Shown: piece after piece, positions 7,801 to 17,011 of the stretch
Numbering within the stretch: the first letter of the stretch is position 1
How the letters are laid out: every line of letters starts with the position of its first letter
Origin: Prevotellaceae bacterium
Lineage (GTDB): Bacteria > Bacteroidota > Bacteroidia > Bacteroidales > Bacteroidaceae
Assembly: GCA_022508685.1 (NCBI GenBank)
Contig: JAFLUS010000004.1
Span: forward strand, 1-22,980
Direction: 5' to 3'
DNA: 22,980 bases
The notes under the pieces: model-generated
Seen by the model: only the letters and a program-made list of their open reading frames with translations
Databases searched by the model: none
What the model was told of the DNA's origin: nothing
Made by a program: the position numbers and the translations under genes

Positions 7801-7852
7801 ATCTTCGGTCCTTTCTTTTTTGTAGATTAAATAAAACTGATGGTGGGATGCA

Positions 7853-9493
7853 TTAACTTTCGCCGTTAATCATATCTTCAAGGCCTCTGCGGACTTTATT
7901 GAAGAAGCGGTTCTTATTCCGAGCATCCTTAATGGTATTAAGCAAGTCGTCGATGGTTTTGTTGAACAGTTCCTCCAATTCGCGTGCCTCGCGCACGATT
8001 TGGCGGTTCTTCTCCTTGGCATCCAGCACGGAAATCGCCTGTTCGAACGGCTCTCCCAACAAATCGGAAGCATCGTCTGCCAACTGCTGGGCACGTTCGC
8101 GCAACCGCTTGTTGGAATCGTCCGCACGCACGTCCTTGCACTTTTCGGTCAGTTTCGCAATGAATTCGCGCATGCCGTTCTTGTATTCTTCCAACTTGGC
8201 AAGCGCATCGGCTTCCTGCTGCGCTTCTTTCTGCTCCTTCTCGCGGCGGTCTGCCACTTCCTGTTCGCGTTGGGACGAAACGAAGATGTCGGGGTCTGCC
8301 GTGATTTTCTCGCCCACGCAGTTGATTTCGCCGGCATGGAGCAAGGCGAGGATAGACGTGCTGGCAACGCTCTCCGCCGAGAAGTTGGTCACGTTGCTGT
8401 TCTTGATGACAGGCACATTGACGTGGTCTGCCAAACGCACTTTCTCGGCTTTCAGATAGTCGGCAAAGGCCTTGTCGATGTTGCGCATGGCTGCACCGCC
8501 ACCCGTCAGCACGATGCCGCCCAGCAACTGGCTGGCATAGCCGGAATTGAGCATCTGGTTCTTCACATTCGCAATGATTTCCGTCAATCGTGCCTCAACA
8601 ATAGGCTGAATTTCTGTCATTTTCAGCACACGTCCCAACGTCGTGACATACGTTTGCGACAAAAATCCGTTCTCATCGGCAGTATCATTGGGATTGATGT
8701 AGGCATTGCCATATTGCATCTTCACGGCATTGGCTTCGTTCTCGTCAATCTGCAAGTCCGTCAAGTCCTGCGTAATGTTGAACGAACCGATGGGCAGCGT
8801 AACAAGATGACGCACGATGTTGTTCTTGTAGACCACCACCGTAGTCGTTCCTGCGCCAAGATTTACCAATGCACAACCTGCATACTTCTCTTGGTCGGTC
8901 AGCACCTTGTCGGCAAGTTCGTATGCCGACAACTTGAGTTCGGCAATGCGGACATCGGTGTTACTGAAGCAATTCTCGATGTTGTTGCGCAACGAACGAC
9001 GGCCGATGACGTTGAGATACTCGCCGTCCAACGTCGTTCCCATCACGCCGACAGGTTCGTCGACAATGCGGCTGTCGACACTATATGACTGCGGGAAGTT
9101 TTCCAACAATTCGCAATCGGAAGATGCCACCTTCTGGCTTTCGTCGCGCATACTGTCGATATGGTTCGACGTGATGTAGGTTTCGGTCATCAGGTTGCGC
9201 TGCACTTTGGTTTTCAGCGAACGTACAGACTGCCCGCCGATACCTACGTACACTTGTGCAACATCCAGTTTGAGCGACTGCTCAAGTTTGTTAATCACAC
9301 TCCGAATGCTCTGCGTCGTCTTTTCAATATTAAACACGATGCCTCGCTTGATGCACGAAGCATTTGCAGGTTCTTCGGCATACGCCAGAATCTGCATTCC
9401 GCCGTCCTTCTTCTTACCTGCAATGCCAGAGATGCGCGACGTGCCCAACTCTATGGCTACGATGATTGCGTCTTTGTTGTCTGTTGCTGCCAT
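7853..9493 (-). CDS. ftsA: Cell division protein FtsA with charged helical C-terminal extension
   Basis: This actin-like protein anchors FtsZ to the membrane and recruits later division proteins. Residues about 9-390 form the FtsA fold: AIELGTSRISGI (13-24, phosphate 1), VNLGAGTTTVVVY (210-222, phosphate 2) and VLTGGGAAM (328-336, adenosine motif). The 1C domain is around 85-165. From about 405 to 520 an unusually long charged helical segment (EQEVADRREKEQKEAQQEAD and on) is inserted before a basic amphipathic end, RNKNRFFNKVRRGLEDM (525-541), which should be the membrane-targeting helix. At 546 residues it is over 120 longer than E. coli FtsA (420). The ATG at 9491-9493 lies 35 bp after ftsQ. 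Confidence 0.96.
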   Translation of the reverse strand: MAATDNKDAIIVAIELGTSRISGIAGKKKDGGMQILAYAEEPANASCIKRGIVFNIEKTTQSIRSVINKLEQSLKLDVAQVYVGIGGQSVRSLKTKVQRNLMTETYITSNHIDSMRDESQKVASSDCELLENFPQSYSVDSRIVDEPVGVMGTTLDGEYLNVIGRRSLRNNIENCFSNTDVRIAELKLSAYELADKVLTDQEKYAGCALVNLGAGTTTVVVYKNNIVRHLVTLPIGSFNITQDLTDLQIDENEANAVKMQYGNAYINPNDTADENGFLSQTYVTTLGRVLKMTEIQPIVEARLTEIIANVKNQMLNSGYASQLLGGIVLTGGGAAMRNIDKAFADYLKAEKVRLADHVNVPVIKNSNVTNFSAESVASTSILALLHAGEINCVGEKITADPDIFVSSQREQEVADRREKEQKEAQQEADALAKLEEYKNGMREFIAKLTEKCKDVRADDSNKRLRERAQQLADDASDLLGEPFEQAISVLDAKEKNRQIVREARELEELFNKTIDDLLNTIKDARNKNRFFNKVRRGLEDMINGES

Positions 9494-9528
9494 ATCTCAA
9501 GAATTTTATTTGTATCGAATGAATGATG

Positions 9529-10305
9529 CTAACGTTTTGTACAAACGACTTGGTTGTCGTACTCCAAATTGATTTTGCTGTATTTGTTCCACCCCACTTT
9601 TGAAAGTCCCTTCTCGTAGAAGATTTCCATGCGTCGCAGTTTCTTTTCGTAATCGGCAAGCGTTCCCAAATAGATGACATGGTCGCCCACACGCGGCACC
9701 ATCGTCACGACGTGGCGACCGCGCCGGTCGACGGAGACGGCAATCTGCTCCGTCTGCTGACTCCAAAATTCATCGGAAACGATGAACGTAGCAAACTGCG
9801 CCAAATCGCTGGTGGCATATTGCTGGTCAATCTTTCCGGTTGCCGTCAGTATGTTGGTCGCATAGGAAGTATTGGGAATGACGGTGCCTTCGGCATCTAC
9901 ATAATAGCCGTCGGCGTTGTCGGGAAGGACATAGATGACCGGCACGCGCTGATGGGCACGAATACACACCTTTCCCTTGCCGATTTCCATGCCGTTGTTG
10001 GTTTTGTAACACTCCACATTGCGCAGAAATTTGTTCTTCATCAACATGCGCTCGATGTCTGCCGCACTGACCTCTGTCATCAACTTTCCTTCGGGATAAA
10101 GCCCTTCGGCATACAAATCGTCGGTGAGCGACTGCTGCGTGACAAATGGCGTAGCCCCGTTGTACGTGATTTCTATGTCTACACGCGCACACAGTTCGTT
10201 CTTGTCACCCTCCGTCAGGTTGAGCATGGCGTAGACGATGTAGGCTACGACGGCAAAGAAGAGAATGACAAACAGCCAAACTTTGAAGGTTCGATTCATT
10301 TTCAT
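9529..10305 (-). CDS. ftsQ: Cell division protein FtsQ
   Basis: This 258-residue bitopic inner-membrane protein has a short cytoplasmic N-terminus, one membrane helix (WLFVILFFAVVAYIVYAML, about 10-28) and a periplasmic part. A POTRA-like region (about 40-115, with TQQSLTDDLYAEGLYPEG) precedes the FtsQ beta domain. FtsQ links the early ring to the septal synthase FtsW-FtsI through FtsL and its partner. Sequence similarity in this family is low, and the call rests strongly on topology, the MLMKNKFLRNVECY segment and the position between murC and ftsA. The first ATG (10303-10305) is used; an ATG two codons later is equally possible. The gap to murC is 15 bp. Confidence 0.9.
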   Translation of the reverse strand: MKMNRTFKVWLFVILFFAVVAYIVYAMLNLTEGDKNELCARVDIEITYNGATPFVTQQSLTDDLYAEGLYPEGKLMTEVSAADIERMLMKNKFLRNVECYKTNNGMEIGKGKVCIRAHQRVPVIYVLPDNADGYYVDAEGTVIPNTSYATNILTATGKIDQQYATSDLAQFATFIVSDEFWSQQTEQIAVSVDRRGRHVVTMVPRVGDHVIYLGTLADYEKKLRRMEIFYEKGLSKVGWNKYSKINLEYDNQVVCTKR

Positions 10306-10320
10306 CGGGCGTGCAATGGT

Positions 10321-11709
10321 TTATGTGCGTTTACGCAATATGTCCGTGATTTGTGGGATATAGTCCTCAATGTCGCCTGCACCCAGCACAATCAAAACGT
10401 CGAAATCGCCATGCGACACGTATTCTGCCACTTGTTCCTTACGAATGAGATATTTTTCGATGCCGGGACGCAGATGGTGATAAATCAGTTCGCTGGTTAC
10501 ACCCGGAATAGGCTTTTCGCGAGCAGGATAGATGTCGCAAAGGTAGACTTCATTGAGCAACGAAAGCGCATCGGCAAACTCCTGATAGAAGTCGCGTGTA
10601 CGGGTATAGAGGTGAGGTTGGAACACAGCCGCGATTTTCTTGTCCTGATAGAGTTCGCGGATGCTGCGCACGCTTTGTTCGATTTCCTTCGGATGATGTC
10701 CATAGTCGCTGAGCAGCACGACGTGGTCGGTTTTCAGTTTGAAATCGAAACGGCGGTCTACGCCTTGGAACGAAGCCATTCCGTCGCGCAATTCCTCGTC
10801 GGTCGCTCCAGCCAGTTGTGCCAATGCCATGGCAGCAACGGCGTTTTCGATGTTGATGCTCACGGGCACACCCAATGGTACGTCTTTGACAACACCTCGT
10901 GGCGATACGAAGTCGAAAATGATTTCTCCGCCACCGATGCGGATGTTGCGTGCGCAATAGTCGCCCGATGTACGCGAATATGTATAAATCGTTACGCCTT
11001 CGGGAACGTCGGCTTTCATTTCCAGACCTTTATGCAGAATGAGTGCTCCGCCTTCCTGAATGAGCGTCGTATAGTGGCGGAAACTCTCCAAATAGGCTTC
11101 CTTCGTGCCGTAGATGTCGAGGTGGTCGGGGTCGGTCGACGTGATGACCGTTGCCCACGGACGCAGCCAATGGAAAGAGCGGTCGAATTCGTCAGCCTCT
11201 ATCACCACATAGTCGCTTTCTTCCGAGAGGATGTAATTGGTGCCGTAGTTCTTGGTAATTCCGCCGAGAAAGGCGTTGCAATCAACGTGCGACTGATGAA
11301 GCAGATGCGCCGTCATTGCCGATGTGGTGGTTTTTCCGTGCGTACCCGCCACGCAGAGTCCACGATGCTGCTCTGTGAGGTAGCCCAACACCTGTGCCCG
11401 CTTTTGCAAACGAAATCCATTGGCGCGGAAATATTGCAATTCGGCGTGGTCGGCAGGTATGGCGGGTGTGTAGACCACAAGCGTGGTGTCGACATCGCGA
11501 AAAGCATCGGGTATCAATTCGACGTTGTCCTCAAAATGCAGTTGCGCACCCTCTTCCTGCAATTGCGTGGTGAGTGCAGTAGGCGTCTTGTCATAACCAC
11601 CAACGGCATAGCCTTTGCGCAGAAAATAGCGCACGAGTGCACTCATGCCGATACCGCCGGCACCTACGAAATACACAGATTGTATGTTGCTGTTCTCTTG
11701 CTCTTTCAT
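10321..11709 (-). CDS. murC: UDP-N-acetylmuramate--L-alanine ligase
   Basis: This 462-residue cytoplasmic Mur ligase adds L-Ala to UDP-MurNAc using ATP. The N-terminal UDP-binding Rossmann region has VYFVGAGGIGMSALV (12-26). The ATP-binding P-loop is GTHGKTT (122-128). The central domain has EADEFDRSF and STDPDHLDIYGT, and the C-terminal domain has DYGHHPKEIE and FQPHLYTRT. The motif GIGMSAL, the GTHGKT form of the P-loop and the length separate it from MurD, MurE and MurF. Mpl, a close relative, is the alternative but is excluded by context. The ATG at 11707-11709 is 33 bp after murG. Confidence 0.97.
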   Translation of the reverse strand: MKEQENSNIQSVYFVGAGGIGMSALVRYFLRKGYAVGGYDKTPTALTTQLQEEGAQLHFEDNVELIPDAFRDVDTTLVVYTPAIPADHAELQYFRANGFRLQKRAQVLGYLTEQHRGLCVAGTHGKTTTSAMTAHLLHQSHVDCNAFLGGITKNYGTNYILSEESDYVVIEADEFDRSFHWLRPWATVITSTDPDHLDIYGTKEAYLESFRHYTTLIQEGGALILHKGLEMKADVPEGVTIYTYSRTSGDYCARNIRIGGGEIIFDFVSPRGVVKDVPLGVPVSINIENAVAAMALAQLAGATDEELRDGMASFQGVDRRFDFKLKTDHVVLLSDYGHHPKEIEQSVRSIRELYQDKKIAAVFQPHLYTRTRDFYQEFADALSLLNEVYLCDIYPAREKPIPGVTSELIYHHLRPGIEKYLIRKEQVAEYVSHGDFDVLIVLGAGDIEDYIPQITDILRKRT

Positions 11710-11742
11710 CGTCTGAATTCCCTTTATGAAAATATGTTTGAA

Positions 11743-12873
11743 TTATTTGGTTGCCAATTTCAGCACTTCGTCGGCAATGATTTGCGCTGAATTGTGGTAC
11801 GCCAACTTTCCGGCATTCTTTCCGAGCGATTGCAACTGCGCATCGTCGGAAACGGCGCGCAATGCCAACGGCACCAACGTGTCGCAGGCTTCAGCATCGG
11901 GTACGAACAATGCAGCACCACGCGTGGAGAGGGCTTGCGCATTCTTCGTCTGATGGTCTTCGGCAACATTCGGCGAAGGGACAAGGATGCAGGGTTTCTC
12001 AAGCAGACACAATTCAGAAATGCTGCTGGCTCCCGCACGCGAAACGACGAGGTCGGCTGCCGCATAAGCCTTATCCATATCGGCAATGAAGTCCGTGACG
12101 TGCAAATTGGGCACGGCGTCGTCTTTTGCCAATTCTTCGTGAATGTGTTGGCTGTAGTATTTTCCCGTCTGCCAGATAAACTGCACCGACTCCGCACTGC
12201 GAATTTCCTCTAAATGCTGCAAAATGCTTTCATTGACGGTACGTGCACCTAAACTTCCGCCGATAATGAGGATGGTGCGCTTCGCCGGGTCAAGTCCGAA
12301 ACTCTGTACGGCTTCAGCCTTCGTCACCTTTGCATCAAGCAGATTTTGCCGCACCGGGTTGCCCGTCTTGATGATTTTCTCCTCCGGAAAAAAACGCTCC
12401 ATTCCGTCGTATGCTACACAAATCTTTTTTGCAGACTTGGCGAGCAACTTGTTCGTTACGCCGGCATAAGAGTTCTGTTCCTGTATCAGTGTCGGCACAC
12501 CCATTCGGGCTGCCTCCTTCAGTGTCGGCCCACTGGCATATCCGCCAACGCCCACGACCACATCGGGACGAAACTTCCGAATGACAGAGCGTGCCATTCG
12601 TTGACTCTTGATTAACTTGAACAGCACGGAAATATTTTTCAGCATGTTCTTGCGGTTAAATCCGCAAACGGGCAAGCCAACAATTTCATAACCGGCTGCC
12701 GGCACACGATGCATTTCCATACGCCCTTCTGCTCCCACAAACAGGATGGTTGCATCGGGGTGCTGTGCAACAATCGCATTGGCAATGGAGATGGCGGGAA
12801 AGATGTGTCCGCCTGTTCCGCCACCGCTCACTATCACTCGCAATGCCTTTTTGCCTGTGTTCTCGTCTATCAT
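11743..12873 (-). CDS. murG: UDP-GlcNAc--MurNAc(pentapeptide)-undecaprenyl GlcNAc transferase
   Basis: This 376-residue GT28 glycosyltransferase makes lipid II from lipid I on the inner face of the membrane. The first G-loop is SGGGTGGHIFPA (about 16-27), followed by VVVGVGGYASGP and IQEQNSYAGVTNK. The second G-loop is IGGSLGA, and the donor-binding block has SRAGASSISEL and EDHQTKNA. The ATG at 12871-12873 (MIDENTGKKA) is chosen: an in-frame TTG ten codons upstream overlaps a TAnnTTTG promoter box and cannot be translated from that promoter. The 141-bp gap to ftsW is the largest in the cluster. Confidence 0.97.
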   Translation of the reverse strand: MIDENTGKKALRVIVSGGGTGGHIFPAISIANAIVAQHPDATILFVGAEGRMEMHRVPAAGYEIVGLPVCGFNRKNMLKNISVLFKLIKSQRMARSVIRKFRPDVVVGVGGYASGPTLKEAARMGVPTLIQEQNSYAGVTNKLLAKSAKKICVAYDGMERFFPEEKIIKTGNPVRQNLLDAKVTKAEAVQSFGLDPAKRTILIIGGSLGARTVNESILQHLEEIRSAESVQFIWQTGKYYSQHIHEELAKDDAVPNLHVTDFIADMDKAYAAADLVVSRAGASSISELCLLEKPCILVPSPNVAEDHQTKNAQALSTRGAALFVPDAEACDTLVPLALRAVSDDAQLQSLGKNAGKLAYHNSAQIIADEVLKLATK

Positions 12874-12900
12874 GTTGCGCTTTTTATCTATCTTAACTTG

Positions 12901-12908
12901 CAAAAATA
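12901..12908 (-). promoter_or_regulatory. Internal promoter -7 box before murG
   Basis: The complement reads TATTTTTG followed by C, matching TAnnTTTG, in the 141-bp ftsW-murG spacer. It predicts a leader of about 20 nt. No clear TTTG is found at -33, so strength is uncertain. It could give murG-murC-ftsQ-ftsA-ftsZ-yqeY expression independent of the mraZ promoter. The remaining spacer (12909-13014) is A/T-rich and shows nothing else. Confidence 0.5.
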
Positions 12909-13014
12909 CACATATTTTGCGAAACGACCGCTTGTTTTTGGGATAAATTTCAACTTAACGTGCTCAATACCAACATTATTTATCTTTCCATACCATTTTC
13001 CGCCACACAAATGC

Positions 13015-14322
13015 TTATTGCATTCCTTCCGAACTGTAATATTCTTCCGTATCAACCACCGCCGGTTGCAATTTGTCCGTCGGTTCGTTCGATGCCTGAC
13101 TCACTTTTTCAGCATAACGGCTCACGCTGAGAATCAGACCGATATTGAAACTCGTGATGATGATGGATGTGCCGCCATGACTGATGAGCGGAAGCGTTTG
13201 TCCCGTCACCGGCGCCCACCCCACTGCCACAGCCATATTGACCAATGCCTGCAGCACCATCATCATGCCCAATCCCACGACAAGAAACGCGGGAAAGAAG
13301 CGGTCGCACTTCTGCGCAATTCGCCCCACCCTGACGAGCAGCGAAATGTAGAGCATAATCACGATAAACGCCCCAAAGACGCCTGTTTCCTCCACGATGA
13401 TAGAGAAAATAAAGTCCGACTCTGCATGAGGCAAGAAATCGCGCTCTATTGAATTGCCCACACCAACACCAATGACATTTGAATTGGCTATCGCAATATG
13501 GGACGTATACACCTGTCGGTTTTCATCCAAGTCGAGCGTCGTTTCCTCTTTTGCCGATTTTTCATCACCAATATGCAGTTTCTTCTCTATACGATGCTTC
13601 CATGTCAATGTACGCTTCGCCGTCAACATGCTGTCGGGGAGAAGCAGCAAAGACGCAACGCCAATGGCGCCTATCACAAAAATCACACCCAAACCTTTGA
13701 ACATCAGACCTATCGGTACATTACCGATAAACATCATGGCCACAATGACCACAAACAACATCGCTGCGGTTGAGAAATTTTCCGGTGCAATGAATCCGCA
13801 CACCATACAAGTAAGAATACCAATAGTATAAAAAGGCTTCTTATAACCACCTTTTGTCGCCCTAATCACGTAACGGGTTCCTTTCTTCGTCCGTATCTTT
13901 TCCTCCTTCTGCGTGCGCGACAGAATAACGGCAACCATCATGATGAGACACGTTTTTGCCAATTCCGACGGCTGAAATTTCACGCCCAAGTCAATCCATC
14001 GTGCTGCTTCATTCGTCCCTTTCTGAAAAAACAACATATAGAGCAACATGACGACAACTATCGGCATTCCCATTATCGGCAGCAACTTGAAATACTTGCA
14101 TGGGATATACACGCAAGCCAAGATGACCGCCAAGCCTGCCAACAAGAAACCTGCCTGATTGACAACCGGGTCCCAATGATTTCCGCTCTTGAACGTCATC
14201 GAACTTGAAGCGCTGTAAATCGCCACCAATGACACCATGCACAGGAGGAAATAAATCATCCAAATGCTCTTATCACCCTTGAAGAGATTGAGGCGCAGAT
14301 AGTCGGATATTTTCTTGCCCAC
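13015..14322 (-). CDS. ftsW: Septal peptidoglycan glycosyltransferase FtsW (SEDS family)
   Basis: This 435-residue polytopic membrane protein of the SEDS family polymerises lipid II at the septum in complex with FtsI. Family motifs are KFQPSELAK (115-123), SIERDFLPHAESDFIFSI (291-308) with the predicted catalytic Asp303, and TLPLISHGGTS (376-386). Between the central helices there is a hydrophilic stretch of about 50 residues (227-275, TAKRTLTWKHRIEKKLHIG and on), the large extracellular loop. The start is a GTG at 14320-14322, since no in-frame ATG lies upstream and the next Met (22) is inside the first membrane helix. The context beside murD and murG favours FtsW over RodA. Confidence 0.93.
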   Translation of the reverse strand: MGKKISDYLRLNLFKGDKSIWMIYFLLCMVSLVAIYSASSSMTFKSGNHWDPVVNQAGFLLAGLAVILACVYIPCKYFKLLPIMGMPIVVVMLLYMLFFQKGTNEAARWIDLGVKFQPSELAKTCLIMMVAVILSRTQKEEKIRTKKGTRYVIRATKGGYKKPFYTIGILTCMVCGFIAPENFSTAAMLFVVIVAMMFIGNVPIGLMFKGLGVIFVIGAIGVASLLLLPDSMLTAKRTLTWKHRIEKKLHIGDEKSAKEETTLDLDENRQVYTSHIAIANSNVIGVGVGNSIERDFLPHAESDFIFSIIVEETGVFGAFIVIMLYISLLVRVGRIAQKCDRFFPAFLVVGLGMMMVLQALVNMAVAVGWAPVTGQTLPLISHGGTSIIITSFNIGLILSVSRYAEKVSQASNEPTDKLQPAVVDTEEYYSSEGMQ

Positions 14323-14363
14323 TTTCTTATCTGTTATTACAATAATTAAAACGAAATGCTATT

Positions 14364-15695
14364 TCACAAGTTCCGGACACACTCCTTGAATTGCTCACCA
14401 CGGTCTTCCATGTTCTTGAAAAGGTCGAAACTGGCGCAGCAAGGACTGAGCAACACGCAAGCACCCGGATGTGCCATACGATAGCAGGCATCGACACAAT
14501 CTTTCATGCTTTGCACATCAACGATGGGAATGTCGAAACCATCGAAAGTCGCGTGCAGTTTTGCATTATCCACACCGAGGAATACAAGTCCGATACATTT
14601 TTGACGCACGAGGTCGATTATTTCACTATAATCGTTGCCTTTATCCACGCCACCGAGAATGAGGACGGTGGGTTGCGTCATGCTTTCAAGTGCATACCAG
14701 CACGCATTGACGTTCGTGGCTTTCGAATCGTTGATAAAATCGATGCCACGCACTCTGCCTGCCTTTTCCAGACGATGTTCCACGCCGGAAAAACTGCTCA
14801 ATCCTTTGCGGATTTGCTCATTAGATACGCCCGCAATGTTCGCCGTAATACCGGCAGCGAGGGAGTTGTACAGATTGTGTTTGCCCGTCAGTGCGAGTTC
14901 TTCCTGCTCCATATTGAAAGGCGTAGGCTGCTCTATCACATATTCCTCGTCTTCCACATAGGCGATGGATGCCGTTTCGTGGAATTCAGAGAAAGGATAC
15001 AGATGGGCTTTAATGTCGTATTTCTCGAGTTCACGACGCACGACGGGGTCGTCGTTCCAGAAGATGAACGCATCCTGTTCCGTCTGATTGCGGGTGATGC
15101 GCATCTTGGAATCGACATAGTTCTGCATTTTGAAATCATAGCGGTCGAGGTGGTCGGGCGTGATATTCATCAACACGGCAATGTCGGCTTTGAATTCATA
15201 CATATTATCGAGTTGAAAACTGGATAATTCTATTACATAATAGTCGAAATTCTCTTCCGCCACTTGCAGCGCAAGACTGCGTCCGATGTTACCTGCCAGT
15301 CCGACATTATAGCCGGCTTGTTTCAATATATGGTAAATGAGGGAAGTCGTTGTCGTCTTGCCATTCGAACCGGTGATACAAATCATTTTCGCATGGGTGT
15401 AGCGGCCGGCAAACTCAATTTCCGAAATAATGGGAATCTGACGCTGCTTCAGTTGCATCACCATTGGTGCCGTGTCGGGAATGCCGGGGCTCTTGATGAT
15501 TTCATCGGCATTGAGAATAAGGTTCTCGGTGTGCCGGCCTTCTTCCCACGGAATACCATAGGCATCGAGTTGTTGCTTATACTTGTCCTTGATAACCGAC
15601 ATATCGGACACAAAGACGTCAAAACCTTGCTTCTTCGCCAATACGGCTGCACCAGCACCGCTTTCGGCTGCACCCAGAATGACAATACGCTTCAT
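14364..15695 (-). CDS. murD: UDP-N-acetylmuramoyl-L-alanine--D-glutamate ligase
   Basis: This 443-residue cytoplasmic Mur ligase adds D-Glu to UDP-MurNAc-L-Ala. It opens with the Rossmann motif IVILGAAESGAGAAVLA (4-20), then KSPGIP (68-73), the P-loop GSNGKTT (109-115), VIELSSFQLD and NITPDHLDRY in the central domain, and INDSKATNVNA and LSPCCASFD in the C-terminal domain. SKATN and SPxxASFD are diagnostic for MurD. It has an ATG start and is 13 bp after mraY, so the two are probably translationally close. Confidence 0.97.
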   Translation of the reverse strand: MKRIVILGAAESGAGAAVLAKKQGFDVFVSDMSVIKDKYKQQLDAYGIPWEEGRHTENLILNADEIIKSPGIPDTAPMVMQLKQRQIPIISEIEFAGRYTHAKMICITGSNGKTTTTSLIYHILKQAGYNVGLAGNIGRSLALQVAEENFDYYVIELSSFQLDNMYEFKADIAVLMNITPDHLDRYDFKMQNYVDSKMRITRNQTEQDAFIFWNDDPVVRRELEKYDIKAHLYPFSEFHETASIAYVEDEEYVIEQPTPFNMEQEELALTGKHNLYNSLAAGITANIAGVSNEQIRKGLSSFSGVEHRLEKAGRVRGIDFINDSKATNVNACWYALESMTQPTVLILGGVDKGNDYSEIIDLVRQKCIGLVFLGVDNAKLHATFDGFDIPIVDVQSMKDCVDACYRMAHPGACVLLSPCCASFDLFKNMEDRGEQFKECVRNL

Positions 15696-15708
15696 TTCCT
15701 CTGTTTCT

Positions 15709-16977
15709 TTATCTTATCTTGAGTGTAATAATGGTAAACGCTGCGAGCAGAATGGAGACAATCCAGAAACGGACGGTAATCATGTTTTCCTGCAAGAGCG
15801 AAGTGGGTTTCTTGATATAGTACTTCACGCCGGGCAGAAGGTCGCTTTGCGCCGTGCGGAAATGGTCGTGAATCGGTGTGCGCTTGAACAGACGCAATTT
15901 GCGTCCGTGCCGCGTTCCCCATTTTGCCAAACTGACTTGCAGAATGACGGAAAGACTCTCCATGAGGAAAATACCACACAGAATGGGAAGGAGCAGTTCC
16001 TTATGAATGATGACGGCAGTCACGGCAATGACACCGCCAATCGCCAAACTGCCCGTATCGCCCATGAACACCTTGGCGGGATAGGCATTGAACCACAGAA
16101 AACCGATGAGCGCACCCACGAAGGCACAGATAAACACCACGATTTCTTCGCTGCCGGGGATATACATCACATTGAGATAACTGGCAAAATTGATATGTCC
16201 CGACACGTAAGCCAAGATGCCTAACGCCGTACCGATAATGGCGGCATTACCCGCACACATTCCGTCCATTCCGTCGTTAAGGTTCGCGCCGTTGGAAACC
16301 GCCATGATGACGAACGTAGTGACCAAGATGAACAGCACCCATCCGCAAGCACGCCGCACCTTGCCGTCGCGTATCCAATCGAACGCCTTGTAGTAATCAA
16401 GGTTGTTGTTCTTGACAAACGGCACGGTCGTTACCGTCGATTTGCGCGATTCGCTTTTTTCATACACCACCTGCTCGTGTTCGATTTTCTTGGTTACTTG
16501 CTCGCTGATGACGGCTTGAGGGCTTTGCCACAGCACAATGCCGATAGTAAGTCCGAGTGCAAATTGCCCAAGCAGTTTAACCCTCGGTTTCATTCCGTCC
16601 TTATTGCCTTTCAATTTGATGCGGTCGTCGAGAAAACCGAGCAGTCCGAACCACAGCACCGTAATGAGCAGCAGAATCATATACACGTTCGTCAGTTTTC
16701 CGAGCAGCAAAGCCGGAACAACCACCGCCAGCACAATGACGATACCGCCCATCGAGGGAACGCCTATTTTCTTCACACCAAACGGGTCAATTTCTGCCGA
16801 ACGTGCTTGCTCGATATGGCGTTTGCGCTTCATATATGTAATGAACCGCTTGCTCACCCACAGCGAAATGACGAGCGAAAGCATCAACGCCAACAACGAA
16901 CGGAACGACACGTAAGACCACATTCCTGCACCGGGAATGTTCCATTCGTCGAAATATTGAGATAAATGATACAGCAT
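15709..16977 (-). CDS. mraY: Phospho-N-acetylmuramoyl-pentapeptide transferase
   Basis: This multi-pass membrane enzyme transfers phospho-MurNAc-pentapeptide to undecaprenyl phosphate, forming lipid I. Conserved residues include VPSMGG (73-78), the Asp pair FLDD (115-118), NLNDGMDG (232-239), FMGDTGS (304-310) with catalytic Asp307, and PIHDHFR (368-374). Where E. coli has NLTDG and HHH, this protein has NLNDG and HDH, variants I recall in other Bacteroides MraY proteins. At 422 residues it is about 60 longer than E. coli MraY. The excess is mainly an insert around 152-208 between two membrane helices. The C-terminus reads RFWIVSILLAAFTIITLKIR. It lies 34 bp after murE. Confidence 0.96.
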   Translation of the reverse strand: MLYHLSQYFDEWNIPGAGMWSYVSFRSLLALMLSLVISLWVSKRFITYMKRKRHIEQARSAEIDPFGVKKIGVPSMGGIVIVLAVVVPALLLGKLTNVYMILLLITVLWFGLLGFLDDRIKLKGNKDGMKPRVKLLGQFALGLTIGIVLWQSPQAVISEQVTKKIEHEQVVYEKSESRKSTVTTVPFVKNNNLDYYKAFDWIRDGKVRRACGWVLFILVTTFVIMAVSNGANLNDGMDGMCAGNAAIIGTALGILAYVSGHINFASYLNVMYIPGSEEIVVFICAFVGALIGFLWFNAYPAKVFMGDTGSLAIGGVIAVTAVIIHKELLLPILCGIFLMESLSVILQVSLAKWGTRHGRKLRLFKRTPIHDHFRTAQSDLLPGVKYYIKKPTSLLQENMITVRFWIVSILLAAFTIITLKIR

Positions 16978-17011
16978 CTTTTTATTCTAAGTTTCAATCT
17001 TGTGATAATCG

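Noticed and set aside
6469..7830. Plus-strand open frame (453 codons) antisense to ftsZ
   Set aside because: It mirrors FtsZ exactly, with no independent domain or promoter.
10538..10545. TACCTTTG box on the minus strand inside murC as a promoter for ftsQAZ
   Set aside because: It fits TAnnTTTG but has no TTTG at the proper distance, lies about 230 bp inside coding sequence, and a match of this length is expected by chance.
9679..11790. Long plus-strand open frame (703 codons) antisense to ftsQ, murC and the end of murG
   Set aside because: It spans three genes with clear motifs on the other strand, shows no recognisable domain, and has no promoter or plausible start context.
14641..14650. 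DnaA-box-like TTATCCACG near murD
   Set aside because: It is a single imperfect match within a coding region, with no cluster of boxes and no A/T-rich unwinding element.
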